From: SIG455 sp045659025
GTDB taxonomy: Bacteria > Bacillota > Clostridia > UMGS1810
Direction: 5' to 3'
NCBI GenBank assembly: GCA_045659025.1
Contig: JAZOWA010000007.1
Span: forward strand, 17,649 to 81,648
DNA length: 64,000 nucleotides
Shown: in pieces, positions 24,880 to 34,435 of the stretch
Layout: the number at the start of each line of letters is the position of its first letter
Numbering within the stretch: the stretch's first letter is position 1
Translations under genes and position numbers: made by a program
The notes under the pieces: generated by a model
What the model saw: only the letters and a program-made list of their open reading frames with translations
Databases searched by the model: none
What the model was told of the DNA's origin: nothing

Positions 24880-26274
24880 TCAGAACTCTGCGTTGTTAAC
24901 AGTTCTGGGGAAGGACACAACGTCACGGATGTTGGACATGCCTGTCATGTACATAATAAGACGTTCAAAGCCAAGACCATAACCTGCATGACGTGTACCG
25001 CCGAACTTACGAAGGTCAAGGTACCAGCTGTAATCCTCGGGGTTGAGGCCGAGCTCATTGATGCGGGCGAGGAGTTTCTCGTAATTTGCTTCTCTCTCGC
25101 TACCGCCGATAATCTCACCAACGCCGGGCACAAGAAGGTCCATAGCGGCAACTGTCTTGTTATCGTCATTGAGCTTCATATAGAATGCTTTGATTTCCTT
25201 GGGATAGTCAGTAACGAACACGGGCTTTTTGATGAGTTTCTCGGTAAGGTATCTTTCGTGCTCTGTCTGCAAGTCCACACCCCACTCAACAGGGTATTCA
25301 AACTTCTCACCGCTGTTTTTAAGAAGCTCTACCGCTTCAGTGTAGGTAACGTGGGCAAAGTCACTCTCAACGATACTGTTAAGACGATCAATAAGGCCTT
25401 TATCTACAAATGTACCGAAGAACTGCATCTCCTCGGGGATGTTCTCTAAGCAGTAGCTTATAACGTATTTAATCATATCCTCTGCAAGAGCCATGTTGTC
25501 TTCCAGATCTGCAAAGGCAATCTCGGGCTCGATCATCCAGAACTCTGCCGCATGACGGGCGGTGTTGGAATTCTCTGCACGGAAGGTAGGACCAAAGGTG
25601 TATATCTTGCGGAATGCCATGGCGTGAGTCTCACCCTCAAGCTGACCGCTTACGGTGAGGTTGGTACTCTTGCCGAAGAAATCCTGGGAAAAATCCACCT
25701 TGCCATCTGCGGTGGGGAGGTTATCAAGGTCGAGAGTAGTTACTCTGAACATCTCACCTGCACCCTCGGCGTCACTGGATGTGATGATGGGGGTGTTAAC
25801 ATATACAAAGCCTCTCTCCTGGAAGAACTTGTGGATAGCGTATGCCGCCACAGAACGTACACGGAACACCGCATTGAAGGTGTTTGCACGGGGACGGAGA
25901 TGGGCAATCGAACGCAGAAACTCAAAGGAGTGGCGTTTATTCTGCAAGGGGTAGTCGGGAGTGGATGTACCCTCAATTACTATCTCGGTGGCTTTAAGTT
26001 CAAAGGGTTGTTTTGCTTCGGGGGTAGGTACCAATGTGCCTCTTACGAAGATACTTGAGCCGATATTGAGCTTTGCAATCTCGTCATAGTTGGTGATGTT
26101 CTCTTTCTCAAACACCACCTGAAGATTCTTGAAGAAGGTGCCGTCATTGAGCTCGATAAAGCCAAACACGTTTGACGCGCGCAGGCTCTTTACCCAACCT
26201 CCTACAAGAATTAACTTGTTCTCATACTCCGCTGTCTCACGGAAAAGTTTTTTGATCTCTACTGATGCTTCCAT
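24880..26274 (-). CDS. asnS: asparaginyl-tRNA synthetase
   Basis: Class II aminoacyl-tRNA synthetase charging tRNA-Asn, 464 residues, the typical length. An OB-fold anticodon domain (about 18-110; VGGWVKSLRAS) precedes the catalytic core with motif 2 FRAENSNTARHAAEFWMIEP and motif 3 GYGLGFERL near the C-terminus; it ends in FPRTVNNAEF. The FPR and NSNT context favours Asn over Asp specificity. ATG follows AAGGAG. Only 60 bases separate it from comM upstream and no T-box leader fits there, so it is probably transcribed from the comM promoter. Confidence 0.95.
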   Translation of the reverse strand: MEASVEIKKLFRETAEYENKLILVGGWVKSLRASNVFGFIELNDGTFFKNLQVVFEKENITNYDEIAKLNIGSSIFVRGTLVPTPEAKQPFELKATEIVIEGTSTPDYPLQNKRHSFEFLRSIAHLRPRANTFNAVFRVRSVAAYAIHKFFQERGFVYVNTPIITSSDAEGAGEMFRVTTLDLDNLPTADGKVDFSQDFFGKSTNLTVSGQLEGETHAMAFRKIYTFGPTFRAENSNTARHAAEFWMIEPEIAFADLEDNMALAEDMIKYVISYCLENIPEEMQFFGTFVDKGLIDRLNSIVESDFAHVTYTEAVELLKNSGEKFEYPVEWGVDLQTEHERYLTEKLIKKPVFVTDYPKEIKAFYMKLNDDNKTVAAMDLLVPGVGEIIGGSEREANYEKLLARINELGLNPEDYSWYLDLRKFGGTRHAGYGLGFERLIMYMTGMSNIRDVVSFPRTVNNAEF

Positions 26275-26334
26275 GTGAATTTCTCCTTTTATATGGAATA
26301 AATATATTTATATGCTTATTTGTGGCTCGTCAAA

Positions 26335-27870
26335 TCACGAAAACCAGAATTTCTTATCCAGACTCCTGTATCCCGCCGCCTCTGCTATGTGGGTGGCGGT
26401 GATGTTCTCGCTGCCTTCCATATCCGCTATGGTGCGGGCAACTTTTATGATGCGGGTGTATGCCCTGGCAGACAGACCTGTGCTTTCAAATATATCTGCA
26501 AGAAGTTTGTGGGACTCCTCGTCCAGGGGGCAGTATTTCTCAATGCCCTTGTTATCCAGTGAGGCGTTGGTGAGGTAGGATTCATCCTTGTACCTCTCCG
26601 CCTGAATGGCACGGGCGGATTCCACCTGAGCCTTCATATCTGCACTGGAGGGGGTATCCTCCTTGGAGGTGATCTTTGAATACTTCACCGAGGGCACCTG
26701 CACCTGAATATCTATTCTATCCAGCATAGGCCCTGAAATCTTATGCATATACCGCTGAATCTCGCCTGCGCTGCACTTGCACTCACGGCTCGTATCACCG
26801 TAATAACCGCATTTGCAGGGGTTCATACTCGCCACCAGCATAACTTCACTGGGGAAGGTCACCGTGGCATTGGCTCTTGATACTGTGAATCTGCCGTCCT
26901 CTAAGGGCTGACGCATAGCATCAATGGTATCCTTGCGGAACTCGGGGAATTCATCTAAAAACAACACGCCTCTGTGGGCAAGGCAAATATCACCGGGTTT
27001 GGGGTTGGCGCCACCACCCGTTATAGCCACCGCCGATACTGTGTGGTGGGGGTTGCGGAAGGGGCGGGTGGTTATAAGATTGCCCTTGGGGGGCAGTTTT
27101 CCTGATATGGAATATATCTTGGTCACCTCTAAGGCCTCGTCAAAACTGAGCTGAGGCATTATGGTAGGCAACCTCTTTGCCAACATCGTCTTACCCGAGC
27201 CGGGTGAGCCGATCATAAGCACGTTGTGACCGCCCGCTACAGCGATTGCCAGGGCGCGTTTTGCCATGTCCTGACCCTTTACCTCGGAAAAATCACCCGA
27301 GGCGGTGTTTTCTGTCTCAAAGAGAGCTTTGATATCCACAGTGGTTTTATCTATATTTTTCTCGCCTGTGAGGAACGATACTACCTGATGCAGACTCTCT
27401 GCCCCGTAGATTTCAATGCCGTCTACCACGGCGGCTTCGGTGGCATTGTCTGCAGGCACGATTGCCTTGGTAAAGCCTTTGCTTTTTGCCTCAATCACCA
27501 TGGGCAATACGCCTTTTACAGGGCGGAGGCTGCCATCTAACGCAAGCTCGCCGATGAATATATACCCATCACAAAGCCGTGGGTCCAACACCTTGGAAGC
27601 CGACAGGGTGGCCAATGCAATAGGCAGGTCAAAGGATGCACCTTCTTTTTTAAGATATGCGGGTGCGAGATTGATAACCAGTCGCTTCTGGGGGAATTCA
27701 AAACCGCTGTTGTTTATAGCGGAACGGATGCGTTCTTTTGACTCCTTCACGGCGGTGTCGGGCAGGCCCACAATCTCCACCACGGGCAGACCGTTACAAC
27801 AATCGGCTTCAATGGTGACAATCACACCATCCAGACCCGACAGTGAGCAACTATTCGTCTTGGCTATCAT
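26335..27870 (-). CDS. comM: YifB/ComM-family Mg-chelatase-like AAA+ ATPase
   Basis: 511 residues: an N-terminal Lon-protease-like fold region (about 1-175; VEIVGLPDTAVKESKERIR), then an AAA+ domain with Walker A GSPGSGKT at 221-228 and Walker B LFLDEF near 310. A cysteine group CKCGYYGDTSRECKC follows and a C-terminal Mg-chelatase-type lid. ComM is a hexameric helicase promoting branch migration during natural transformation in some bacteria; its role in Clostridia is less clear. The ATG has AAGGGG upstream, and a promoter lies at 27901-27929. It heads the leftward cluster comM-asnS-TPR-rluA-pbp. Confidence 0.93.
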   Translation of the reverse strand: MIAKTNSCSLSGLDGVIVTIEADCCNGLPVVEIVGLPDTAVKESKERIRSAINNSGFEFPQKRLVINLAPAYLKKEGASFDLPIALATLSASKVLDPRLCDGYIFIGELALDGSLRPVKGVLPMVIEAKSKGFTKAIVPADNATEAAVVDGIEIYGAESLHQVVSFLTGEKNIDKTTVDIKALFETENTASGDFSEVKGQDMAKRALAIAVAGGHNVLMIGSPGSGKTMLAKRLPTIMPQLSFDEALEVTKIYSISGKLPPKGNLITTRPFRNPHHTVSAVAITGGGANPKPGDICLAHRGVLFLDEFPEFRKDTIDAMRQPLEDGRFTVSRANATVTFPSEVMLVASMNPCKCGYYGDTSRECKCSAGEIQRYMHKISGPMLDRIDIQVQVPSVKYSKITSKEDTPSSADMKAQVESARAIQAERYKDESYLTNASLDNKGIEKYCPLDEESHKLLADIFESTGLSARAYTRIIKVARTIADMEGSENITATHIAEAAGYRSLDKKFWFS

Positions 27871-27900
27871 CCTACCACCCCTTTTAATAAATATAACTAT

Positions 27901-27929
27901 ATAATACCATTAACTGCAAATATTTTCAA
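27901..27929 (-). promoter_or_regulatory. promoter for comM
   Basis: On the minus strand TTGAAA (27924-27929), 17 bases, TATTAT (27901-27906), 30 bases ahead of the comM ATG. Confidence 0.65.
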
Positions 27930-27977
27930 GCCGTTTTCCCCGTATTATTAAAAAAATGTAAACATATCAAAAAAGTG

Positions 27978-28007
27978 TTGTTAAATATATGTGTACTATG
28001 GTATAAT
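27978..28007 (+). promoter_or_regulatory. promoter for secA
   Basis: TTGTTA (27978-27983), an 18-base spacer and TATAAT (28002-28007), about 50 bases ahead of secA; divergent from the comM promoter. Confidence 0.6.
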
Positions 28008-28057
28008 AACTAATAACTTTATGATGTTTGAAGTATTGCTTTGAGAGGAGGAACGGG

Positions 28058-30802
28058 ATGTTCGGTTCCATTATCAAAAAACTTTTCGGCACCTATAGTG
28101 ACCGTGAAATAAAGCGTATTCTTCCCATTGTGGAAAAGATAAATGACCTTGAGAACGACATGCAAAAGCTCACCGACGCACAGCTCCGTGGTAAGACGGA
28201 GGAATTCCGAGGCAGATTGAAAGCGGGCGAGACTTTAGATGACATTCTGCCCGAGGCGTTTGCCGTGGTAAGAGAGGCCAGCGTGCGAGTTTTGGGTATG
28301 CGTCATTTTGATGTGCAGCTCCTTGGCGGTATAGTGCTTCATCAGGGCAGAATCGCCGAGATGAAAACGGGTGAAGGTAAGACCTTGGTTGCCACCTTGC
28401 CCTGCTATCTTAACGCCCTTGAGGGTAAGGGTGTTCACGTTGTAACGGTTAATGATTACCTTGCCAAGCGTGACAGTGAGCAGATGGGTAAGATTCATAG
28501 ATTTCTGGGCCTCACCGTAGGCCTCATCACCCACGATGTAGAGGGTGAGGACAGAAAGATTGCCTACGATTCCGATATCACTTATGGCACCAACAACGAG
28601 TTCGGCTTTGACTACCTCCGTGACAACATGGTGAAGTACAAGGAGCAGACCGTGCAGAAGAGGGGCCATAACTTTGCCGTTGTGGACGAGGTGGACTCCA
28701 TACTTATTGACGAGGCGAGAACTCCCCTTATCATATCCGGTATAGGTGATAAATCCACCGACCTTTATGCCCATGCAGACCAGTTTGCAAAGCGTCTTAA
28801 AAAGTTCGTCATCAAAGAGCAGGATAACAAGAAATTAGATGATGATATTGATGCAGATTATATAGTTGACGAGAAGGCCAACACCGCCACTCTCACCGCC
28901 ACAGGCGTGAAGAAGGCAGAGGCGGCGTTTGGTGTGGAGAATCTCTCCGATCCCGATAATATGACCCTTTCCCACCACATCAATCAGGCGATTCGCGCCT
29001 ATGGTGTGATGCACCGTGATAAAGATTACGTGGTGAAAGACGGCGAGGTTATAATCGTAGATGAGTTCACAGGCCGTCTTATGCTTGGCAGACGCTACAG
29101 CGAAGGCCTACATCAGGCGATTGAAGCCAAAGAGGGAGTTAAGATTGCCCACGAGAGCAAGACTCTTGCCACCATCACCTTCCAGAATTACTTCCGCCTT
29201 TACTCCAAGCTTTCGGGTATGACGGGTACGGCAGAGACGGAGGAAGAGGAATTTCAGGGCATATACAAGCTTGATGTTGTGGTTATCCCCACCAACAAGC
29301 CCATGATACGTATAGACCATAGCGATGCCGTGTATAAGACAGAACTTGGTAAATACAATGCCGTTATTGATATGATTGAGAAGTGCCATGCCAAGGGTCA
29401 GCCCGTGTTGGTAGGTACTGTTACCATTGAGAAATCCGAGCTTCTCAGTGCCCTTCTCAAAAGAAAAGGCATTCCCCATCAGGTGCTCAATGCCAAGCAT
29501 CACGAGAAAGAGGCAGAGATCGTGGCTCAGGCAGGCAAGCAGGGCGCAGTAACCATCGCCACCAACATGGCAGGCCGAGGCACCGATATTATGCTTGGCG
29601 GTAACGCCGAGTTCATGGCAAAGAAAGAGATGAAAAAGCTTGGCTACACCGACGAGATGATACTTGAATCCATCGGTTTTTCCGAGACGGATGATGCAGA
29701 GATCATCTCCGCCAGAGAGAAGTTCAAGGAATTAGAGAGCAAGTATAAGGCAGAGATAGCCGATGAACACGATGCGGTGGTGGCATCAGGCGGTCTTTTC
29801 ATTATCGGTACTGAGCGTCACGAATCAAGACGTATTGATAATCAGCTCCGAGGCCGTTCAGGCCGTCAGGGTGACCCCGGTGAGTCCAAGTTCTATATCG
29901 CATTGGAAGATGACCTCATGCGCCTTTTCGGCTCAGAGAGGATGCAGGCGATTGTAAACACCTTGGGTCTCCGTGATGATGAGGCAATAGAGCATAGTAT
30001 GCTCTCGGGTGCTATTGAGAATGCGCAGAAGAGGGTAGAGGGTAACCACTACCAGATGCGCCGTCACGTACTCCAGTATGACGACGTTATGAACGTACAG
30101 CGTAATGTTATCTACGCCCAGAGAAACAAGGTGCTTAACGGGGAGAACATCCGTGATTCCGTTATGACAATGCTCGAGGGTTTTGTGGATAATATCATCA
30201 CCTCCTACACAGGCAGTGCCGAGTATATCGACGATTGGAATATGAGCGGTATGGCAGAGTACTGTGAGAGGATATTTGCCCCTCAGGGCACCTTTGACTT
30301 CACAGCCGAGCAGAGAGAGGAGATGACCAAAGAAACCCTCCGTGAAATCCTTATGGATTGCGCTATTGAGCGTTATGAGGCGAAGGAGAGGGAATTTGGT
30401 GAGGAGAGAATGCGTGAGGTTGAGCGCATAATCCTCCTGCAGGTAGTTGACAATAAGTGGATGGACCACATTGACAATATGGATCAGCTCCGCAAGGGTA
30501 TCGGCCTTCGTGCATACGCCCAGAGAGACCCTGTAATTGAGTACAAGGAAGAGGGTTACAACATGTACGAAGAGATGCTTGGCAACATCCGTGAGGATGT
30601 GATGAAGCTTCTCTTTATGGTCAGAATTGAAGCGGAGGTACGCCACGATGAGACGGCGGTTAAGCAGATGACCGCATCCCACGGCGCAAGCGGTGAGTCG
30701 GAGAAGAAACCCGTGAAGAAGGGCGAGAAAATCGGCAGAAACGATCCCTGTCCCTGCGGTAGCGGTAAGAAATACAAGAAGTGTTGCGGTATGAACGAAT
30801 AA
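28058..30802 (+). CDS. secA: preprotein translocase ATPase SecA
   Basis: Motor that drives unfolded preproteins through SecYEG, consistent with the many signal peptides in this window. In the 914 residues, Walker A is TGEGKT (104-109), DEVDSILIDEARTPLIISG marks NBD1, and TNMAGRGTDI marks NBD2. The C-terminal tail ends in the zinc motif CPCGSGKKYKKCC used for SecB or ribosome contact. ATG 28058 sits behind GAGAGGAGG; an in-frame upstream TTG at 28028 has no ribosome site and adds a non-conserved stretch, so it is rejected. prfB follows after 40 bases, a common clostridial order. Confidence 0.97.
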   Translation: MFGSIIKKLFGTYSDREIKRILPIVEKINDLENDMQKLTDAQLRGKTEEFRGRLKAGETLDDILPEAFAVVREASVRVLGMRHFDVQLLGGIVLHQGRIAEMKTGEGKTLVATLPCYLNALEGKGVHVVTVNDYLAKRDSEQMGKIHRFLGLTVGLITHDVEGEDRKIAYDSDITYGTNNEFGFDYLRDNMVKYKEQTVQKRGHNFAVVDEVDSILIDEARTPLIISGIGDKSTDLYAHADQFAKRLKKFVIKEQDNKKLDDDIDADYIVDEKANTATLTATGVKKAEAAFGVENLSDPDNMTLSHHINQAIRAYGVMHRDKDYVVKDGEVIIVDEFTGRLMLGRRYSEGLHQAIEAKEGVKIAHESKTLATITFQNYFRLYSKLSGMTGTAETEEEEFQGIYKLDVVVIPTNKPMIRIDHSDAVYKTELGKYNAVIDMIEKCHAKGQPVLVGTVTIEKSELLSALLKRKGIPHQVLNAKHHEKEAEIVAQAGKQGAVTIATNMAGRGTDIMLGGNAEFMAKKEMKKLGYTDEMILESIGFSETDDAEIISAREKFKELESKYKAEIADEHDAVVASGGLFIIGTERHESRRIDNQLRGRSGRQGDPGESKFYIALEDDLMRLFGSERMQAIVNTLGLRDDEAIEHSMLSGAIENAQKRVEGNHYQMRRHVLQYDDVMNVQRNVIYAQRNKVLNGENIRDSVMTMLEGFVDNIITSYTGSAEYIDDWNMSGMAEYCERIFAPQGTFDFTAEQREEMTKETLREILMDCAIERYEAKEREFGEERMREVERIILLQVVDNKWMDHIDNMDQLRKGIGLRAYAQRDPVIEYKEEGYNMYEEMLGNIREDVMKLLFMVRIEAEVRHDETAVKQMTASHGASGESEKKPVKKGEKIGRNDPCPCGSGKKYKKCCGMNE

Positions 30803-30842
30803 TTTGTTTATATAAATTTTTTAAGATAAAGGAAGTGATTAA

Positions 30843-31962
30843 ATGCTGATCGACGAGTACAGACTTGAAGTACAGGCGGTAAAGCCCGGCATTGACGAAT
30901 TGAGGGATTCACTTTGACATTGCAGGCGCAATGGCAGAGATTGAGAAGTTAGAGGCACAGGCGGCCACTGACGGCTTCTGGGACGATATGGAAAAGAGCC
31001 AGAAGATACTTCAGCGCACCAAAGAGTTTAAGAACAAGGTGGAGCGCTATAACGCATTGGTAAGTGATTATGAGGATGCCCTTGTCCTTGCCGAGATGAT
31101 GGCAGACGAAGGTGAGACCGAGGCGGACTCCGATATGCTTTTAGCGCTTAAAGCCATGAAGGCAAAGGTGGAGGAGATGACTCTTGAGACCTTGCTTTCA
31201 GGTGAGTATGACAAGAACAACGCAATCCTCACCATCCACGCAGGTGCAGGTGGCACAGAGGCGCAGGACTGGGCGCAGATGCTTATGCGAATGTTCACCC
31301 GTTGGGCAGAGCGTAAGGGTTACTCTCTTGAGACGGTTGACTTCCTCCCCGGTGATGAGGCGGGTGTGAAGGGTGTAACCATTATCATAGGCGGTCTCAA
31401 TGCCTATGGTTACTTAAAGAGCGAGAAGGGCGTTCACCGTCTGGTGCGTATTTCACCCTTTGACTCCTCAGGCAGACGCCACACATCCTTTGCGTCAGTT
31501 GAGGTTATGCCAGAGATTGAGGACGATACCGAGATCAAGGTTAACCCCGAGGATATCCGTGTGGACACCTTCCGTGCCAGCGGTGCGGGCGGTCAGCATA
31601 TCAATAAGACCGACTCCGCTATCCGTATCACCCACATTCCCACAGGTATTGTGGTTTCCTGCCAGAACGAACGTTCACAGCACAAGAACCGTGATACCGC
31701 TATGAAGATGCTTATCGGTAAGCTGGTAGAGATTAAGGAGAGAGAGCATAAGGAGAAGATTGACGATATCAAGGGCGAACACAAGGAAATCGCCTGGGGT
31801 AGTCAGATCCGTTCTTATGTATTTCAGCCCTACACCATGGTTAAAGACCACCGCACAAGCTATGAAATGGGTAACATCGGTGCAGTTATGGACGGCGAGA
31901 TTGACGGATTTATTAACGAGTACTTAAAGGCGGCAGCCACAGGCGCCGACATGAGTGTATAA
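30843..31962 (+). CDS. prfB: peptide chain release factor 2, made by programmed +1 frameshift
   Basis: RF2 terminates translation at UGA and UAA. A 24-codon first frame from ATG 30843 ends in CTT TGA at 30912-30917; skipping one base (T30915) continues into the long second frame (30916-31962), giving 372 residues, the normal size. The tripeptide SPF (about 204-206) that reads UGA and the catalytic GGQ (about 249-251, in GAGGQHINKTDSA) are both present. The frameshift makes the level of RF2 control its own synthesis. The in-frame ATG at 30931 lacks a ribosome site and would drop the conserved N-terminus. The gene lies 40 bases after secA and 23 bases before a foldase gene. Confidence 0.96.
30903..30918 (+). 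promoter_or_regulatory. RF2 programmed frameshift site
   Basis: The slip sequence CTTTGAC (30912-30918) is identical to the classic RF2 site. The stimulatory Shine-Dalgarno-like AGGG lies at 30903-30906, five bases before CTT, compared with three in E. coli, so the stimulation may be weaker here. Confidence 0.9.
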
Positions 31963-31985
31963 AAAATACAAAGGAGTATATGCAA

Positions 31986-33107
31986 ATGAAAAAGAATTTT
32001 AAGTTTTTGCTTATCGGCGTTCTTATCGGCGCCCTCACAGTAGGCGTAACCGCTATGGCGGATGCCCTCTGGGAAAAGATTGACGTAGTAAGAAACCAGA
32101 TCATCGTAAAGATTAACGGCGAGACCCTCAGTGCAGACAACTTCCTCTACAACAACACTACATACGTGCCTATCCGTGCCGTTGCAGAGGCCCTTGGCAA
32201 AGACGTTAACTTTGCCGATGGTGTGGCATACATCACCGATTCTTATGAAGTTGCCTTTGAAGGTGATGCAATCACAGTAGGCAAATACACCACCACCACA
32301 GGTGAAGTGAATGCCTATATGGCGGTTGAGAGAGCAAAACCCGAGAATGCGAACCTCACCGACGAGCAGTTTGCAAATATGGCTTTTGCCGCTATTGAGC
32401 AGTACAACGTTATCAAGGAACTTGCTATGGAAAACGGCATCATTCTCGGCGAGGACTTCAGCAAGAAGTTCTCCGATACCATGGCCTTCCTCAAGATGCA
32501 GTACGGCGGTGAAGAGGGTTTGGAAGAGGCTATGAAAGAAAGTGGTTTCTCCTACGATATGTATCAGAGATTCTTCCAGACAAACTACTTGGCCGATGCT
32601 CTTGCCCAGTCTGCTAAATTCAAAGTAACCACCGAGGATGCAATCAACTTCTACAACAACAATCAGGATCAGTTCGGTTATGAAGGTGTTCAGGCAAAGC
32701 ATATCCTTATCAAGACCGTTGATGACACAGGTAAAGAGTATGAGAGCAAATCCATCCTCACCGAGAAGGAAAACCTTGCAAAGACCATCTACAAAGAAGC
32801 AACCGGCGGTAAGGACTTTGACGCCCTTATTGAAAAGTACAACGAAGACCCCGGCGTGAAATCCAATCCCGACGGCTATGTGTTCACCTATGGTGAGATG
32901 GTGCCCGAGTTTGAGAATGCAGCATTCGCCCTCAAAGACGGTGAGATCTCCCAGCCTGTAAAGACATCTTACGGCTGGCACATCATCAAGAAGATTAAAA
33001 CTCTTGACCTTATGCCCTTGACTTCCGACCTCATCAACGAGATCATCACCGAGCTCACCTCAGAAAAGCTCCAGGAAGCAATCATGAGCAAACTCACAAT
33101 TAAATAA
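31986..33107 (+). CDS. PrsA/SurA-like parvulin foldase with N-terminal stalk-type domain
   Basis: 373 residues. A signal or membrane segment (about 3-24) is followed by a copper-amine-oxidase-N/stalk-type domain (about 33-85; KINGETLSADNF, TTYVPIRAVAEALG), a helical SurA/trigger-like region (about 95-215) and a parvulin domain (about 225-335; QAKHILIKTV, FDALIEKYNEDPG, GYVFTYGEMVPEFENAAF, TSYGWHIIKK). It should help fold exported proteins outside the membrane. No lipobox cysteine follows the N-terminal segment, so unlike PrsA it is probably not a lipoprotein. ATG 31986 has AAGGAG nine bases upstream; the earlier ATG 31980 is too close to it. Confidence 0.87.
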   Translation: MKKNFKFLLIGVLIGALTVGVTAMADALWEKIDVVRNQIIVKINGETLSADNFLYNNTTYVPIRAVAEALGKDVNFADGVAYITDSYEVAFEGDAITVGKYTTTTGEVNAYMAVERAKPENANLTDEQFANMAFAAIEQYNVIKELAMENGIILGEDFSKKFSDTMAFLKMQYGGEEGLEEAMKESGFSYDMYQRFFQTNYLADALAQSAKFKVTTEDAINFYNNNQDQFGYEGVQAKHILIKTVDDTGKEYESKSILTEKENLAKTIYKEATGGKDFDALIEKYNEDPGVKSNPDGYVFTYGEMVPEFENAAFALKDGEISQPVKTSYGWHIIKKIKTLDLMPLTSDLINEIITELTSEKLQEAIMSKLTIK

Positions 33108-33126
33108 TTACGGCCACAAAGCCATA

Positions 33127-33160
33127 ATAAAAGCACCCCGGACATCCGAGGTGCTTTTTT
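33127..33160. terminator. bidirectional terminator
   Basis: AAAAGCACC...GGTGCTTTTTT, with an inner CGGA/TCCG extension. It lies between the foldase gene and the convergent leucine-rich repeat gene. Confidence 0.88.
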
Positions 33161-33177
33161 GTGTGTGATTTATAAAT

Positions 33178-34266
33178 TTATTTGGCGGGGAAACTCACCG
33201 AATTTCCCATGGGAACTAACGAACCGATTGATTCCCAACAGAATGCCTTCAGTTTTGTCACGTCCCCCGCGGAGTTGTCAACGGGGATGGAAAGTTCTAT
33301 TGTTGAGCCGCTGGGCACAGACTTTGTCTTTACATACATAAGTCCTTTGAATACATCTGATTCTGTATATTGCGCCAGCACAATCATTGCATCCTCACTT
33401 GCACTTACGTTGGTGAACGAAACAGTGGCGAGGAAAGTACCTGTGGGTATTTCCTCAAGGCTATTTCCCGACATATCCATTATGGTGATTGAGTTAATAT
33501 GATATTCTTCCTGCGTATTTTGAACAAAATGAATTGTTGCGTTTGAAAGAGGGGCGTTGGAATAACCAATAGTTATTTTGCCCCAATCTTCTTCTGTGCC
33601 CGTGTAATAAATATCAGTAAGACTGCTGCACTCTGAAAACGCACAACCGCCAATGCTTGTCACGCTATCGGGGATGGTGATGCTGGCCAAATTGCTGCAA
33701 CGAGAAAACACATTATTATTAATTTTTGTTACACCATCAGGTATTGTGACGCTTGAAAGAGAGGTGCAACTATAAAACACGCCTTCACCTATACTTTTAA
33801 CACTGGCGGGTATTGTGATGCTGGTCAAACTGAGGCAACCATCAAATGCATAATCACCAATGCTTGTTACACCATCAGGGATTACGACGCCTGAAAGACG
33901 AGAGCAGTCGGTGAATGCGTGGTCGCTAATACTTGTCACCTTGTCAGGGATTATAATTCTTGAAAGATAACTACAGCCATAAAAAGCACATCTGCCAATG
34001 CTTGTCACGCTACTGGGAAAAGTTACGGAATTAATAAGATGGCAACCATTAAATGCAGAATCACCGATGCTCGTTACAGGATATCCGCCAAGGGTAGAAG
34101 GTATTAAGACATCTCCTCTTGTAGAAGTATCGCATTCTGTGATGGTTGCATTGCCATTTGATACCGAATATGTATATATACCACTTCTTGCCGCAGATAC
34201 GTTCACTACGCCAAAAGCAAACAGAATGGTACATACTGCGATTAACGAAATTAAAAATTTTCTCAT
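33178..34266 (-). CDS. secreted BspA-type leucine-rich repeat protein
   Basis: 362 residues. A signal peptide (about 1-25, ending VNVSAA) precedes about seven LRR_5 repeats of 23 residues over about 50-235, with consensus VTSIGDYAFxGCxSLTSITIP. Then comes an Ig-like C-terminal domain (about 255-362). LRR_5 proteins commonly mediate adhesion to host or other cells; here that is inference from fold. No anchor motif is visible, so it may be released. The ATG is preceded by GAGGGGG. It stands alone between terminators. Its C-terminal domain, ending in a short VSFPAK, resembles the small beta domains on the secreted proteins at 12677 and 14351. Confidence 0.87.
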   Translation of the reverse strand: MRKFLISLIAVCTILFAFGVVNVSAARSGIYTYSVSNGNATITECDTSTRGDVLIPSTLGGYPVTSIGDSAFNGCHLINSVTFPSSVTSIGRCAFYGCSYLSRIIIPDKVTSISDHAFTDCSRLSGVVIPDGVTSIGDYAFDGCLSLTSITIPASVKSIGEGVFYSCTSLSSVTIPDGVTKINNNVFSRCSNLASITIPDSVTSIGGCAFSECSSLTDIYYTGTEEDWGKITIGYSNAPLSNATIHFVQNTQEEYHINSITIMDMSGNSLEEIPTGTFLATVSFTNVSASEDAMIVLAQYTESDVFKGLMYVKTKSVPSGSTIELSIPVDNSAGDVTKLKAFCWESIGSLVPMGNSVSFPAK

Positions 34267-34340
34267 CTTACTTGTCCCCCTCGGGTGTGCTTGGTATTAT
34301 GATTTTCCATTATACTACCAATCGAAAATATTTGCAACAA

Positions 34341-34371
34341 AAAAAGCAGAGGCGGTTTCACCTCTGCTTTA
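34341..34371 (-). terminator. terminator after the small P-loop gene
   Basis: On the minus strand AAAGCAGAGG and CCTCTGCTTT form a stem followed by a T-run. Confidence 0.75.
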
Positions 34372-34435
34372 TATATACTTCAAAATTCCGTATTGACCAA
34401 TGAATACCAATCAATGCCTCAATTAGAAATCTTAC

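Noticed and set aside
28028..28057. Longer N-terminus for SecA from an upstream TTG
   Set aside because: No ribosome site precedes it, while ATG 28058 has GAGAGGAGG and starts with the conserved MFGSIIKKLFG.
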